A stretch of DNA of 64,000 nucleotides from Floccularia luteovirens (Eukaryota > Basidiomycota > Agaricomycetes > Agaricales > Squamanitaceae): contig VSJF01000001.1 in the NCBI GenBank assembly GCA_009739215.1, positions 992,001-1,056,000 of the forward strand, in the 5' to 3' direction. Shown one piece after another: positions 24,004 to 33,707 of this stretch. Every line of letters begins with the position of its first letter. Position 1 is the first letter of the stretch. A program made the position numbers and the translations under genes. Below the pieces are notes generated by a model, which saw only the letters and a program-made list of their open reading frames with translations, did not search any database and was not told the origin of the DNA.

Positions 24004-24095
24004 ATACAAGTAAAATGAGTAATTATAGTACGTTATTTATCTGCTTATACATGGGAATGTGGATGAGGATAAAGCCAGTACGACCCAGATCAAAA

Positions 24096-25076
24096 TCAGT
24101 TTACTTCCAAAATCGCATCTTCAGCGCGTAGTAGGATACGTTTAGTCATAGCTTCCGTCATCCTGTACACCTGATAAAGTGCTCTAAATCATAGATGTTA
24201 AACGCCTGAATACATATGAATGATGACTTCTTACCTCAAAGCACCCATGATCAAAAGGCCAACAACTATGAGAGCTGCTGTGTCTCTAGAATTTCTCCTT
24301 CTACTACGACGACCTCTGTATCGCGCCAGCCATTGCACAGGTGCTAGAAGTTGGACCGATAACAGCATGTGAACAAGTGAGCCAGCACCAACAAGAGGAA
24401 GACCAAGTAGAAATCGTCCAATGAAACGTTTGATGAATCCAGGAGTTTGCCTTTGCGCTTCCGAATACACACCGCGAGTATTTGAAAAGGCATCCCCTAT
24501 TATACTTGAGTCTTCGTCTTGTATAACACGCAACGCAGCTCCCACAAGGTCTTGTGCTACCTCGAAAGGGGAAATGAAGAACATAGAATAGTAACCATCC
24601 GTACGCTCAGACTCGAATGACGACATGAAGAAAGTCGTAATGAAAGATGCAAACATAACAATCATAGTGAAGATGATGCCAGAAAGACCTCCGACTATAA
24701 CTTGACAATGATATCGAGTTTAAACTCACATCTTGGAACAACGTGGTAATTGAAGACGAACCTGGGTTTGAGGCTAGCCCAAGAATTTGAGTACGTGCAA
24801 AACGATATTGATACCGACATTGCGGGCATGCAAAGAATGCACTATTCGAGGTGCTAGAGTTACGCCACCTCTGCAAACATTTTACGTGCACATACTGTTC
24901 TGTCACAAGAATATTGAGAATGCAAGATCAAAGTATGAAACGTGCCTTACACTAATTGAGCCCTTACATAGACAAGGCCGTATGAGTCGCCCTAGTTCTG
25001 GTTCTGAATCAACCCCGTCGAGACAGATCCTACACTGTCGTTCTTCTGGAGGTATATTAATGTTTTCGTCGGACAT
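24096..25076 (-). CDS. RING-CH (MARCH-type) membrane E3 ubiquitin ligase
   Basis: Exons complement(24096..24183, 24235..24700, 24762..24894, 24951..25076), 270 aa. Residues 15-75 hold a C4HC3 RING-CH finger: CRIC, then CLCKG, HVKCLQRW and CPQC. Two or more hydrophobic segments follow (IVGGLSGIIFTMIVMFASFI near 90; LLGLPLVGAGSLVHMLLSV near 185; LIVVGLLIMGAL near 235), so the ligase is membrane-bound, most likely in ER or endosomes. MARCH proteins ubiquitinate membrane proteins for endocytosis or ERAD; the substrate is not predictable. The 3' end lies 92 bp from that of NUP155. Confidence 0.9.
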
Positions 25077-25245
25077 AAGTACCTGGTTGGTTGCGGTAAG
25101 GTGTTAACGTGGTTGTAACTCTCGGAACTGTCCAGTTCGGCATCATTCTCATCACGTGTGATGAGAATATTTTGATGACTTACAATTTGTGCAATGTGTA
25201 TCGGCTTATTTCACGTTTACAGGTTTCTGAGTGTACTTTTTAGAC

Positions 25246-26847
25246 ATGGGAGGGGATGTTGATTCAAGGAATCATGTCAGGCTTGTCGGAGCGTTTGCTG
25301 GTATGGGAAGCGGTGAATTTGTCTCAAACTAGCTACCCAATATTGTTTACATTGACCAAATCATTGTGTAGGGTTGACAAAGGTCAATTCCAATTCGTTG
25401 TTCATCTCAACTGCAGACTGGCCTAATCATGAGGCTGATATCGTGACAGGTTGCGGTTGGGCACGGGTGCGTTGTATATCAAAATGTGTTGATGGTGGCT
25501 GGTCTCCATTTGTCCACCCCTCTTTCCAACTGAACTTGTTGATGTGATAGTGATACCGATGACGTGCTAACTTTCAAACATATAAAAAAAAGTTTTGATA
25601 CTGTCAAGACACGGATGCAATGCTCCCCCCCAGGTACATACCATGGAGCTGTGGATGTGTTTACCAAAATGATAAGAAATGAGGTGATTTGAAGTTTGCC
25701 ATCAATAATTAATCCTTGTGTATTGTAACTCAATTTTCTCAATTTTGTTTCTTCTTTTCAGGGTGTGCTTGCTTTGTATAAAGGGGCAACGCCTCCTGCT
25801 GTTGGCTGGGCCTTGATTGACTCCGTACTACTTGGCTCGCTCCATAACTATCGTTTACTGTTGCTCAGGCTCGGAATGACAGAGAAAACTCCTAATTCTG
25901 ACCTTCCCCGTTTGACATTGCTCGCACATGGGGTCGCCGGACTCTTTGCTGGATTAACTAGGTAAGGATATGTCACCGGATACGAGATAACTAAATCAAC
26001 CCCTTGACAGTGCCGTGGTTGCAACCCCAGTTGAGCTGCTGAAAGGTATTACATTCCAGGTGGTTGTCTACGATCTAAAAACTATATTACAGTAAAACTA
26101 CAACTTCAATCACAAAGGGCTGTCACAGACCGACAATTTAAGGGTCCTGTTGACTGTGCTCGTCAGATAGTCAGAATGCAAGGCATCCAGGGTTTATGGT
26201 CAGGGTTTACCGGTAGTCTCGCATTTAGAAGCAACTTCTTCTGGATGTTTCTATCTGTTGAGGTTCGGTATTTTTTTCTTTGGTCTACGTCGTAAGTCTA
26301 ATACTAATAATAAGGCATTAATGCGTGCCTTTTCGCGGCTGAATGGAACACCCTTCGAGGTAATTGGTATTTTCTGATTGAATGAACTGGGGTGGAATCT
26401 GATGTATGTTTTGACAGATGAGTACAGGGTCTGCGACATTCGTATCAGGTGGTCTTGCCTCATTTTCATATTGGACAATGGCAATCCCTGCGGATAACGT
26501 CAAAAAGTAAGTTATTTAAGCATTCCGCTTATCATGAAATAAACACGCTTTTGATAACCAGTCGAATGATGGCACACCCCTATCCTTTAACGTATCCCTC
26601 ATCTCCCTGCTCCATCACACGTCCATCCCTCGCCACAACAGTACAAAAAATATATCTGCGTGATGGCATTCCCGGGTTTTTCCGTGGATTGGGACCCTGT
26701 CTTTTACGTGCATTTCCTGTCAACGCTTGTGCACTGTTTGTGTATGAAGGGACAATGAAGGGTCTGGGAGCTGAGAAGGTGATTTGTCATTTACGGGATC
26801 CCACTTTGAGATGTTTCTAATTTCCGTTGCTTTAGACACGCAGCTAG
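25246..26847 (+). CDS. Mitochondrial carrier family (SLC25) protein
   Basis: Eleven exons: 25246..25300, 25372..25382, 25450..25466, 25593..25683, 25762..25961, 26011..26045, 26093..26262, 26315..26359, 26418..26506, 26562..26778, 26836..26847; 313 aa, the standard size. Three repeats with signature motifs: GFDTVK (first; glycine replaces the usual proline), PVELLK (second) and PADNVK (third). Overall it looks like the carnitine/acyl-carnitine and basic amino-acid branch, but the substrate is uncertain. It exchanges a metabolite across the inner mitochondrial membrane. Exons 2 and 3 are only 11 and 17 nt and exon 11 is 12 nt, ending GAEKTRS. Confidence 0.9.
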
Positions 26848-26999
26848 CATCATTCTCCTTTTGGTGAGTCGATTTCCAAATGTAGACATGCGATCAAACC
26901 CTCGTCTAATTGTCGTTAGCGAGGTGGTTTTACAGACTGTGCACACTACTTTACATTAAGGTACATCGAATACAATCAAGATTCATAAGAATGACCATA

Positions 27000-27898
27000 T
27001 TACAGGTAACAGCGAGAGAACGTGCTTGGTGGTAAACTACACGGCCAGTTGCCCTTGATAATAGCCCCTTCCCATTCTTCCGAGTGTGAACGATATAGAT
27101 CTAATGCTGCTCGAGCATTCTCTAACTAGAGCTGGGCATTAGAATGTCGGAATAAACAGAACTCCATTAACGCACTGGATGCAACTGCCCTTCCTGGCAG
27201 CGCCTAGTCATAAACTGCCATAAAAGTGTCTGGAGTCCAACCACCTGTGAAGATCTTAATCCATTGCGGAACGGCTGTAGCAGGGGTTCAGGCATGAGTG
27301 TAACACATCTACATACTGGAAAGTTTTCAGATACCTGGTAGAGAGCTACATCCCGCGTGTCTACGGCGGGATGTGGAATGCCAAGAACTAATTTACAAAT
27401 CAGCTCGATTTTCGAATACGAATGCCATTGAACAAGTCACCTGAGAGGTCATTCCAGATACTATGTCCAACAAGGATCTTCCCTTTGATAAGAATTGCCA
27501 CATATTGTTGCACGGCATTAAATGACCACGCGTCGCCTACCAGACCGTGGGTTAAATTAACTTTGGAAGCAACATTGACATACCTGAATATAGTTGAGAC
27601 TCGGTTATGCCTGTCGTTGAAGTTCTGTAGTCGGTAACCTATGAAAGTGGTTATCGTTAAGTATTATCAACATATTTATTGAACTTACCTGCATAGTGGG
27701 AATCACAAACTTATCAAAGACTTCCACTCCTAGATAATCTACAATTGAAACATGACTAAGAAAAAAACCCATAAATACGGTCTGCATATTCCAAGAGAAC
27801 GTCACATACGCTAGCATTGAAGTGGTTCCACCTGGACCAACTCCAACATTGACACAGGATATAGACAGAAATTGTTCATGAGAAGGCATGGGGGACAT
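27000..27898 (-). CDS. REX4-like DEDDh exonuclease-fold protein lacking most catalytic residues
   Basis: Exons complement(27000..27121, 27172..27274, 27335..27387, 27441..27536, 27584..27638, 27689..27755, 27810..27898), 194 aa, seven intact exons. The fold pattern matches RNA exonuclease 4: VGVGPGGTTSMLA, VSIVDYLG, VTDYRTSTTGIT, ILVGHSIWNDL, DTRDVALYQPF. The first catalytic motif, Asp-Cys-Glu in active enzymes, reads Ser14-Cys-Val16. Asp100 of motif II is present. In motif III the expected His and Asp fall on Leu151 and Asn156 (QLHPVQNARAALDLY). Catalysis is therefore unlikely. The frame is open and splice sites are good, so it is probably an expressed pseudo-enzyme and not a pseudogene; its role is unknown. 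Confidence 0.82.
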
Positions 27899-29206
27899 GG
27901 TAAAGGCGATAATTTGGTGGTGGTTAGACTAGGCGGTGAGCCAAAGGAGGTCCGAAGTAGGGGATTCTGCGATCACAACCTCCCCAGCATTTATCTCTTC
28001 GAGAGACATTCAAATCTATAAACCAGGTTGAGGTAAGTTCAAGGGTTCATTAAATGCTCAGACATGTTGTTACCGCTAATCGTAATCCGGTATACGGCAC
28101 GAGGACGGGCTGACGTTGAATTAACTACATGTCTGAAAAGTAGTTCCAGAGAACGATTTGGAAAGATTAGCGCAAGCCCCCCAAACCTACGACGGTCACA
28201 AGTAACAGGCACTTACTAGAGTAGAGTCATGTCATTAGGCGTGTTCAATAGAAAACAGAAAGATCGACATCCGGTCTAATCGTGCGTACGGAAGTAGTTC
28301 ACTCCAATTATGAGGGACTTGGGGAGTCCCTACAGAAGAAGGGTAAACGTACCACCAAAGTTGTGGTATAGGGCGAAGATCCAGATCCAGTCCTTTTCGA
28401 TAATTTTTTAAAGGACGGTAGTGGATATACATTAGATCTGATCCATCGGGAGGATCTCATGTATTCGAGGGCTACAAATTACGACAAACGACGGAGTGCT
28501 TTTTGAATGAGTTGGTGAGACGGAGGAAGTAATGTAAGTTTAGTTTCCAATTACAAACAAAATGATCACAGAGCACAGACCCACTCACAGTGCGATAGTA
28601 AACAATTACGAGCCGACGGGTTAGTGGCGGAACATGGTTAGAATAGTAATATCATTGCCTGGCAGCTGTATACCTACGCAGATCATCTTGACATGAATAG
28701 GTACACCATGAGTCAAGCAAACATCGAAATCAAAGTCGATGAGAATTCTGGTTCTTCTGAAAACGACAAGACTTACACCACTGTCAAAAGTCGAATAAGA
28801 GCACAATGAGGATAGATGTCGTAAGTAATTCTTTTTCTTCTCTCCGATCATAAAGGCTATAATAGCATTGACGTGTACTTTAACCATCATAGAATGATCA
28901 CATTCACGGAGTTCAAGTTTATTGAAAAATTATCAACAAGCCCATGAGTGTCTATGCTTATGTCCTGCCTTACACCGACACTCCACTGGGGAGAGTGAGA
29001 TAGTTTCTCTATTATTAATCACGTCCGACAAAGTCTAATACGAGAGAGTCATGGGGCGTTGTTGATTATATGCAAGTGGAGAAGAATATTTGCGATCTCT
29101 TCCCAAGATACAATGGCCATTTTGGGCTTCGAATGAGCCCAGTTTGAAAAATTTAGCCACGTCGTGAACCTCCGTCCAAGTACACGACAGTGCGTAATAT
29201 CCTGAA
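27899..29206. other. Intergenic region with short unassigned frames
   Basis: Upstream of the REX4-like gene. A short ATG-initiated frame on minus (27929..28009, 26 codons) could be an upstream ORF in its leader. Minus-strand frames 28235..28432 and 28621..28890 are open for 65 and 89 codons and contain some coding-like text, but I could not splice them into a gene or recognise a family. Nothing else is seen. Confidence 0.35.
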
Positions 29207-31012
29207 TTACACTCGTCTCTTTACCCTTGATTTATTAATCCGTCGGCTTAAGAGGAGCCAAAGCCGCCGTTCCCTCCCGTTTCTTCTGTACATTTTCCTT
29301 CTTGGCAGCCTGAGAAGTTTTCGATATGGAATGCGGTCCATCCCACCCAGGGTATCCTTCTCAAATTTCCACGATTTACGCGACCAGCTCACAGATTGCT
29401 CATGCTGCATGAGTTTATCCACAATGTCCATGCGGCCTTCTTTAAGTGCCAGGCTGATAACTCGTCGTATTACGCGACGATCGATGATGTGCAAACCCCA
29501 TTGAGACTTGAACGTGTCCAATAGTTTCATAGCAATGGTGCCACATCGTTTCGTTCTTTTGAGGGAAGTTAACAATAAACGCAAGGTAGTGGAGGTGGGT
29601 CTCAAGGAAGGGTGCAACTTTAATAGTGATACCATGTTCCTCCTTAGCTCGTAAAATCCTGCAAGTCCTTTTTTCGAAGAGCCATACGCAAGATATAAGT
29701 GTATAATGTCCATACATTCGCGCATAAACTTTGCACTAAGACCAGTCCTTGGGATTGTTTCGAAGTAAAGTCTAGTGAGGGTGACTGCCCTGGGATGTTG
29801 CCGACACTTTAAGAGTGCTGAAGTAATACCAAAAATGGCTCTAGGGGGCCAGAATGATAAACGTGAGGGCATGTCCACAGGACTGTGGCTGATTATTTCA
29901 CTAAGTCGAGTAAACATAGCCTCGTTCGTCACATCCTTTTTTAGTGACGCCCCACGAGAAGATCGCGTGTTGGATATATTAGAGTTGCGCAACCTTCTGC
30001 TTTGCAAGATAGGGTTATGATCCACCATCCTACAAAACTCGAGCCATATCGGAAGCAATGAATTGTGTTTCGTGGTGCCACCGCAGCCCGATGGTTGAAT
30101 CACACTGGCACCAATCTCCGCCATTTCAGACCAAGCTTCATCCCACCGACCAGTTTTGATAAGCCACCGAGTCCGCAATTTAAAAGTTTCCAAATTATTC
30201 TTGATATCATCTTTCTCCATTGCACCAAATAGCCGCTCAGCAACTCCCAAAGCATTTCGATCAAGGGCCGTAGTGATAAGTAGATTATAAGAACGTGTAG
30301 ATTTGAAGTGTGTATACAGGTCGTGATAGTCGATAAGTGCAGATAACGGTGAATTGCGGATGTGAGCGAGGTATATCATAGTGTTATATAAAGAAGTGTT
30401 GCTTGCGACTGAAGGAAGAAATGATGCGGGCCTTAGAGGAGAGTTCCGGGAAGACAAGGAAACACCAAGCTCTCGTTCATCCCAGTACCACGGCCATCCC
30501 GAGGTAGTGAAATAGTTCTCTATGGGATGAGCACGGCCGGGATCCGCAGTAAAATCGGAATCTATAGTGTTTTCCGACACGGCCTTTGAGACTGTAGCAG
30601 AAATGTGATTGCGGCGTCTGCATCGTTTGTTTGCATGTAAGGGTCCAATGGGCTCCGCATCTGAGGGTAGTACTGTGTGGCGCGTGTGAATTGACGGCAA
30701 GAGCCTCTTTTCTTCGCTCTTGTCTTGGGGGGTAATCATTACCTCACTGTAAGAAAATTCAGTTGAGTTTTCGGCTCGGAGAAAGAGGAATGCCAACCGT
30801 GTCTCCCTGAATAACTGAAGGCATGAGCGATTGCCTGGCACTGCAGACACATCATGCTCTGGAGCCTTTCCTGTCCTGCCTTCCCTTCGTGTCGGGGTTA
30901 CTTGTTGGGTTGAGAAAAGCTTTACAGTTGCTCGTGGGGTGACAGCTTGTAATGAAGATGCGCTGACATGGTTGGTATTGAAGCGACAGAAATAAAACAC
31001 GCGATGGTGCAT
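29207..31012 (-). CDS. PPR-like helical-repeat protein, probably mitochondrial
   Basis: A single long frame gives 601 aa from the first true ATG at 31012; the frame continues upstream but has no ATG. The N-terminus (MHHRVFYFCRFNTNHVSASS) is rich in Arg, Ser and aromatics with no acids, as in a mitochondrial presequence. From about residue 220 helical pairs resemble pentatricopeptide repeats (LYTHFKSTRSYNLLITTAL, ALGVAERLFGAMEKDDI, RWLIKTGRWDEAWSEMAEIG). The C-terminus is strongly basic (RRINKSRVKRR). It probably binds organellar RNA or a mitochondrial ribosome part. A 51-bp in-frame segment, 30747..30797, has GT-AG ends and a branch-like site and may be an intron, giving 584 aa. Confidence 0.75.
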   Translation of the reverse strand: MHHRVFYFCRFNTNHVSASSLQAVTPRATVKLFSTQQVTPTRREGRTGKAPEHDVSAVPGNRSCLQLFRETRLAFLFLRAENSTEFSYSEVMITPQDKSEEKRLLPSIHTRHTVLPSDAEPIGPLHANKRCRRRNHISATVSKAVSENTIDSDFTADPGRAHPIENYFTTSGWPWYWDERELGVSLSSRNSPLRPASFLPSVASNTSLYNTMIYLAHIRNSPLSALIDYHDLYTHFKSTRSYNLLITTALDRNALGVAERLFGAMEKDDIKNNLETFKLRTRWLIKTGRWDEAWSEMAEIGASVIQPSGCGGTTKHNSLLPIWLEFCRMVDHNPILQSRRLRNSNISNTRSSRGASLKKDVTNEAMFTRLSEIISHSPVDMPSRLSFWPPRAIFGITSALLKCRQHPRAVTLTRLYFETIPRTGLSAKFMRECMDIIHLYLAYGSSKKGLAGFYELRRNMVSLLKLHPSLRPTSTTLRLLLTSLKRTKRCGTIAMKLLDTFKSQWGLHIIDRRVIRRVISLALKEGRMDIVDKLMQHEQSVSWSRKSWKFEKDTLGGMDRIPYRKLLRLPRRKMYRRNGRERRLWLLLSRRINKSRVKRRV

Positions 31013-31732
31013 GCATGGGAATGAGAACTTGTCCTCTATGGATTCAAGGGGTACCAAAGTCACTACCGTGGTTGTTCAAATTTGTCGGAACTTTTTTGGG
31101 TTTGTTGATGCCTGTCTTGTAAGCATGACTGTTCCACACACATGTAAATATTAGATCGTATCTCTTTCAAAAACGCCGTTTAATGTATATTCAAATGTCC
31201 ATCAGTCTTTTTACTTGGACACGGCAATCGATCGCGCCGACATCGAAGCTCACAATTGGTCATGAATACAAAAATCTCTTGGAAAAGTTGCCGGATAAAT
31301 AAATGCTGTTAGCATGAATATGTGAACGCTTGCTCTTGGACGATCCACTCTTGATACAATACAGTACTTGTAACTGTTTATGTTGGCCAAAGTTCTATTT
31401 AAGGCTCCACCTAAAAATGTAGATTATTTTCACAAATTCCTTATAAGCATGCTCTTACATAACAAAGAAATTCTGAACTATTGAGCGGGCGACTGGACTG
31501 GAGTGGCTGCAAGGTATGATCAGTCTTGGCAACATGCAATCCGGGGCGAAAATATAAAAAAACTCATACTTAAAACATGGATATGCAATGTGATACCTAA
31601 AGCCAATACTAGATTCTAAATGGAAGTCCTAATTTCTCATGAAAAGATTGATATATAATATTGAGACAAAAGACTGAATGATGAGCTTGCAGTACGTCAT
31701 GAAGGGAAAACAATCAAACGAATCATTCAACT
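31013..31732. other. Intergenic region, promoter of the PPR-like gene
   Basis: A/T-rich spacer between the start of the PPR-like gene and the 3' end of the Cut8/Sts1 gene, both on minus. No coding frame or RNA gene is seen. Confidence 0.55.
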
Positions 31733-33001
31733 TCAAAGCTCATCCATGGGATGATGACTTGAACGACCTACTAACCAACCAACTTTGGTCACCCATCTAT
31801 CCCTGATAGTCCTCATGACACTGGAATCATCACAAAATTTAGCTTCCGCCATTTCGTCAAGCCTTCGCTCCCATGTTCTGACGGTTTCAACACCAAACAT
31901 GCCACCTTGCTGATTTACAACTTCATCAATCTTATCGATCCACATTCTCCATTCTTCAGCTACACGAGGAAGCAGAGCAGGAAGAAGTAATGATTGTGCA
32001 AGTGGCGGCTGGGATATAAGATGACTTGTTACCGCCGACAAGAAAAGGAACGTTTCAGATGGGTGGAATTTGTCCTTGTGCATGGAGTGTATCGCTGATG
32101 CAGATTGTGGATTTGTAGGGTTTGATTGAGAGAAGCCGGATTGACTTTGAGGGGATGGAATACAGGTGAAGTAAGGGAGATATGACATACAAGCAGCAAC
32201 AAATTCTGCTATATGAGGGCGAAGTCTAGAAAGGACATACGAGTCTCGCATATTTCCATTTCCCGAGTGAGTCATGTTCTGTTGCACAATCGTTGACTGA
32301 TTATGTGATCGTCCAAAGCCGAATGCAGACGAAGGTGCTGAGACGGATGGGCTGTTTGAGTATGGGTATGCGTCCCGAAGTTTCTTAGCCGATTGTGTCA
32401 AAGCTTGCAGTGCCGTCTCAAGAGTTGGCCGAGGTATCAAAGGGAGAATAGTAGATCTCAATGATGGATGTGCTTTCAGGAGAGAATTAAGGAGGGGTAG
32501 GAGAGACTGGGAAGGGAGACTTGCTACAAATAACTCAATACCTCTGATGTTTAAGTATCAGAATAGGAACATACCTAGGAGGAGACCAATGTCCACATCG
32601 TCATCGCCAGAGTTTCCGGGCACTTTATTCTCTTTCATAGTTGGATCATCTTTCGGGGAGGGTGCCACACGAGCTTTCTTAGGGGCCGCTCTCTTTGGTC
32701 GGTCAGGAGTCGGACTTCTGTCCATTGAATCATCTCTCGAATTACGGCTGTTATCTGACTCGTCGTCTGCTTCGTGTCTTCTCTTCTGGGGTCGTGTTAG
32801 TGATGCCTGATTGAGCGAAGATGCAAGTTGCTGAAATGCCGCTGAATTTGTGTGGCCGGGAGTCGTGGGATGCCAGCCGGGGGAGGTCATTAAAGGAACA
32901 GCTGAAGCTGAACCAAGACCGAAACCGAAACCGAAAGGTGAAGGCGCATGAGAAACTGGACGAGTATGAAAATCTATGTGGTGCTGGAGAACATTAGCCA
33001 T
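31733..33001 (-). CDS. STS1: Cut8/Sts1 nuclear proteasome tether
   Basis: Exons complement(31733..32523, 32575..33001), 405 aa. The start MANVLQHHIDFH is the second ATG of the frame and fits the family N-terminus. A Ser/Asp-rich acidic stretch and a basic KRAAPKKARV nuclear signal come before the Cut8 domain (about 142 to the end): DVDIGLLLASLP, LIPRPTLETALQALTQSAKKLRDAYPYSN and LRPHIAEFVAACMSYLP. Cut8/Sts1 anchors 26S proteasomes at the nucleus and is itself short-lived. One intron of 51 bp. Confidence 0.9.
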
Positions 33002-33707
33002 AGTGAGAAGAGGAGAATGTGGTGGTCCAAGTTCAAGAGCAAATAGCAACACAACAGACTACACGCGGCCACTTTGATCCAAGCGGACCTTCACAATGCT
33101 CTTTTCCCTATAACAGGTCACGTTCTCCATACAACCCGGCCCTAAACTTGCTCCTACAAATTATCCGGAAATTTTGTTCTTATCCTTGCTCACACTCCAC
33201 CTTCTCTGCAATCACTTCCTCGTCAGGTATGATCCCTTCTTTCCAAACAACTCTCATGACGAGAATAATGAATCGCTACTTCGAAGCCTTCCGGGCTCAT
33301 GAACTTCATTCATATACCCAAATTTCTGATTCTATACCCATCCAGCTCTCAGTACCAATACTGACATCGATATTTTATAGATTCTTCAATTCTGTCTTGC
33401 TTGTAATACAGTGAGTACCGTTCCATTTTTGGCCACAATGATGTAAATATCTAGAAGTCAAGCACTTAACCAGTCTCAAGGACAGGTGTAGATGATCACC
33501 CATGCTAATACTGAATCCTTATTCATACATCTTCGTGTTTTTCGGACCTTCACTGACAATTCCCGCTTTTGTTTCAGATAAATTTGATGTTAAAACACCG
33601 GCGCGTGAAGGCTTCAAATTTCAAGATAGTCTATGGTATGAGATGTATATTATACGTACACCCATAACTGTGTTCTACAAAATATCCTCGTTAGTAACTG
33701 CGTCCTA
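33002..33707. other. Intergenic region between Cut8/Sts1 and Cas1p genes
   Basis: Holds the promoter of the Cut8/Sts1 gene on its left edge. The plus-strand frame 33019..33414 is open for 131 codons but overlaps that promoter and has no recognisable domain. I see nothing else. Confidence 0.5.

Noticed and set aside
33019..33414. Plus-strand frame of 131 codons between Cut8/Sts1 and Cas1p genes
   Set aside because: Overlaps the Cut8/Sts1 promoter, has no domain and no initiating context; treated as intergenic.
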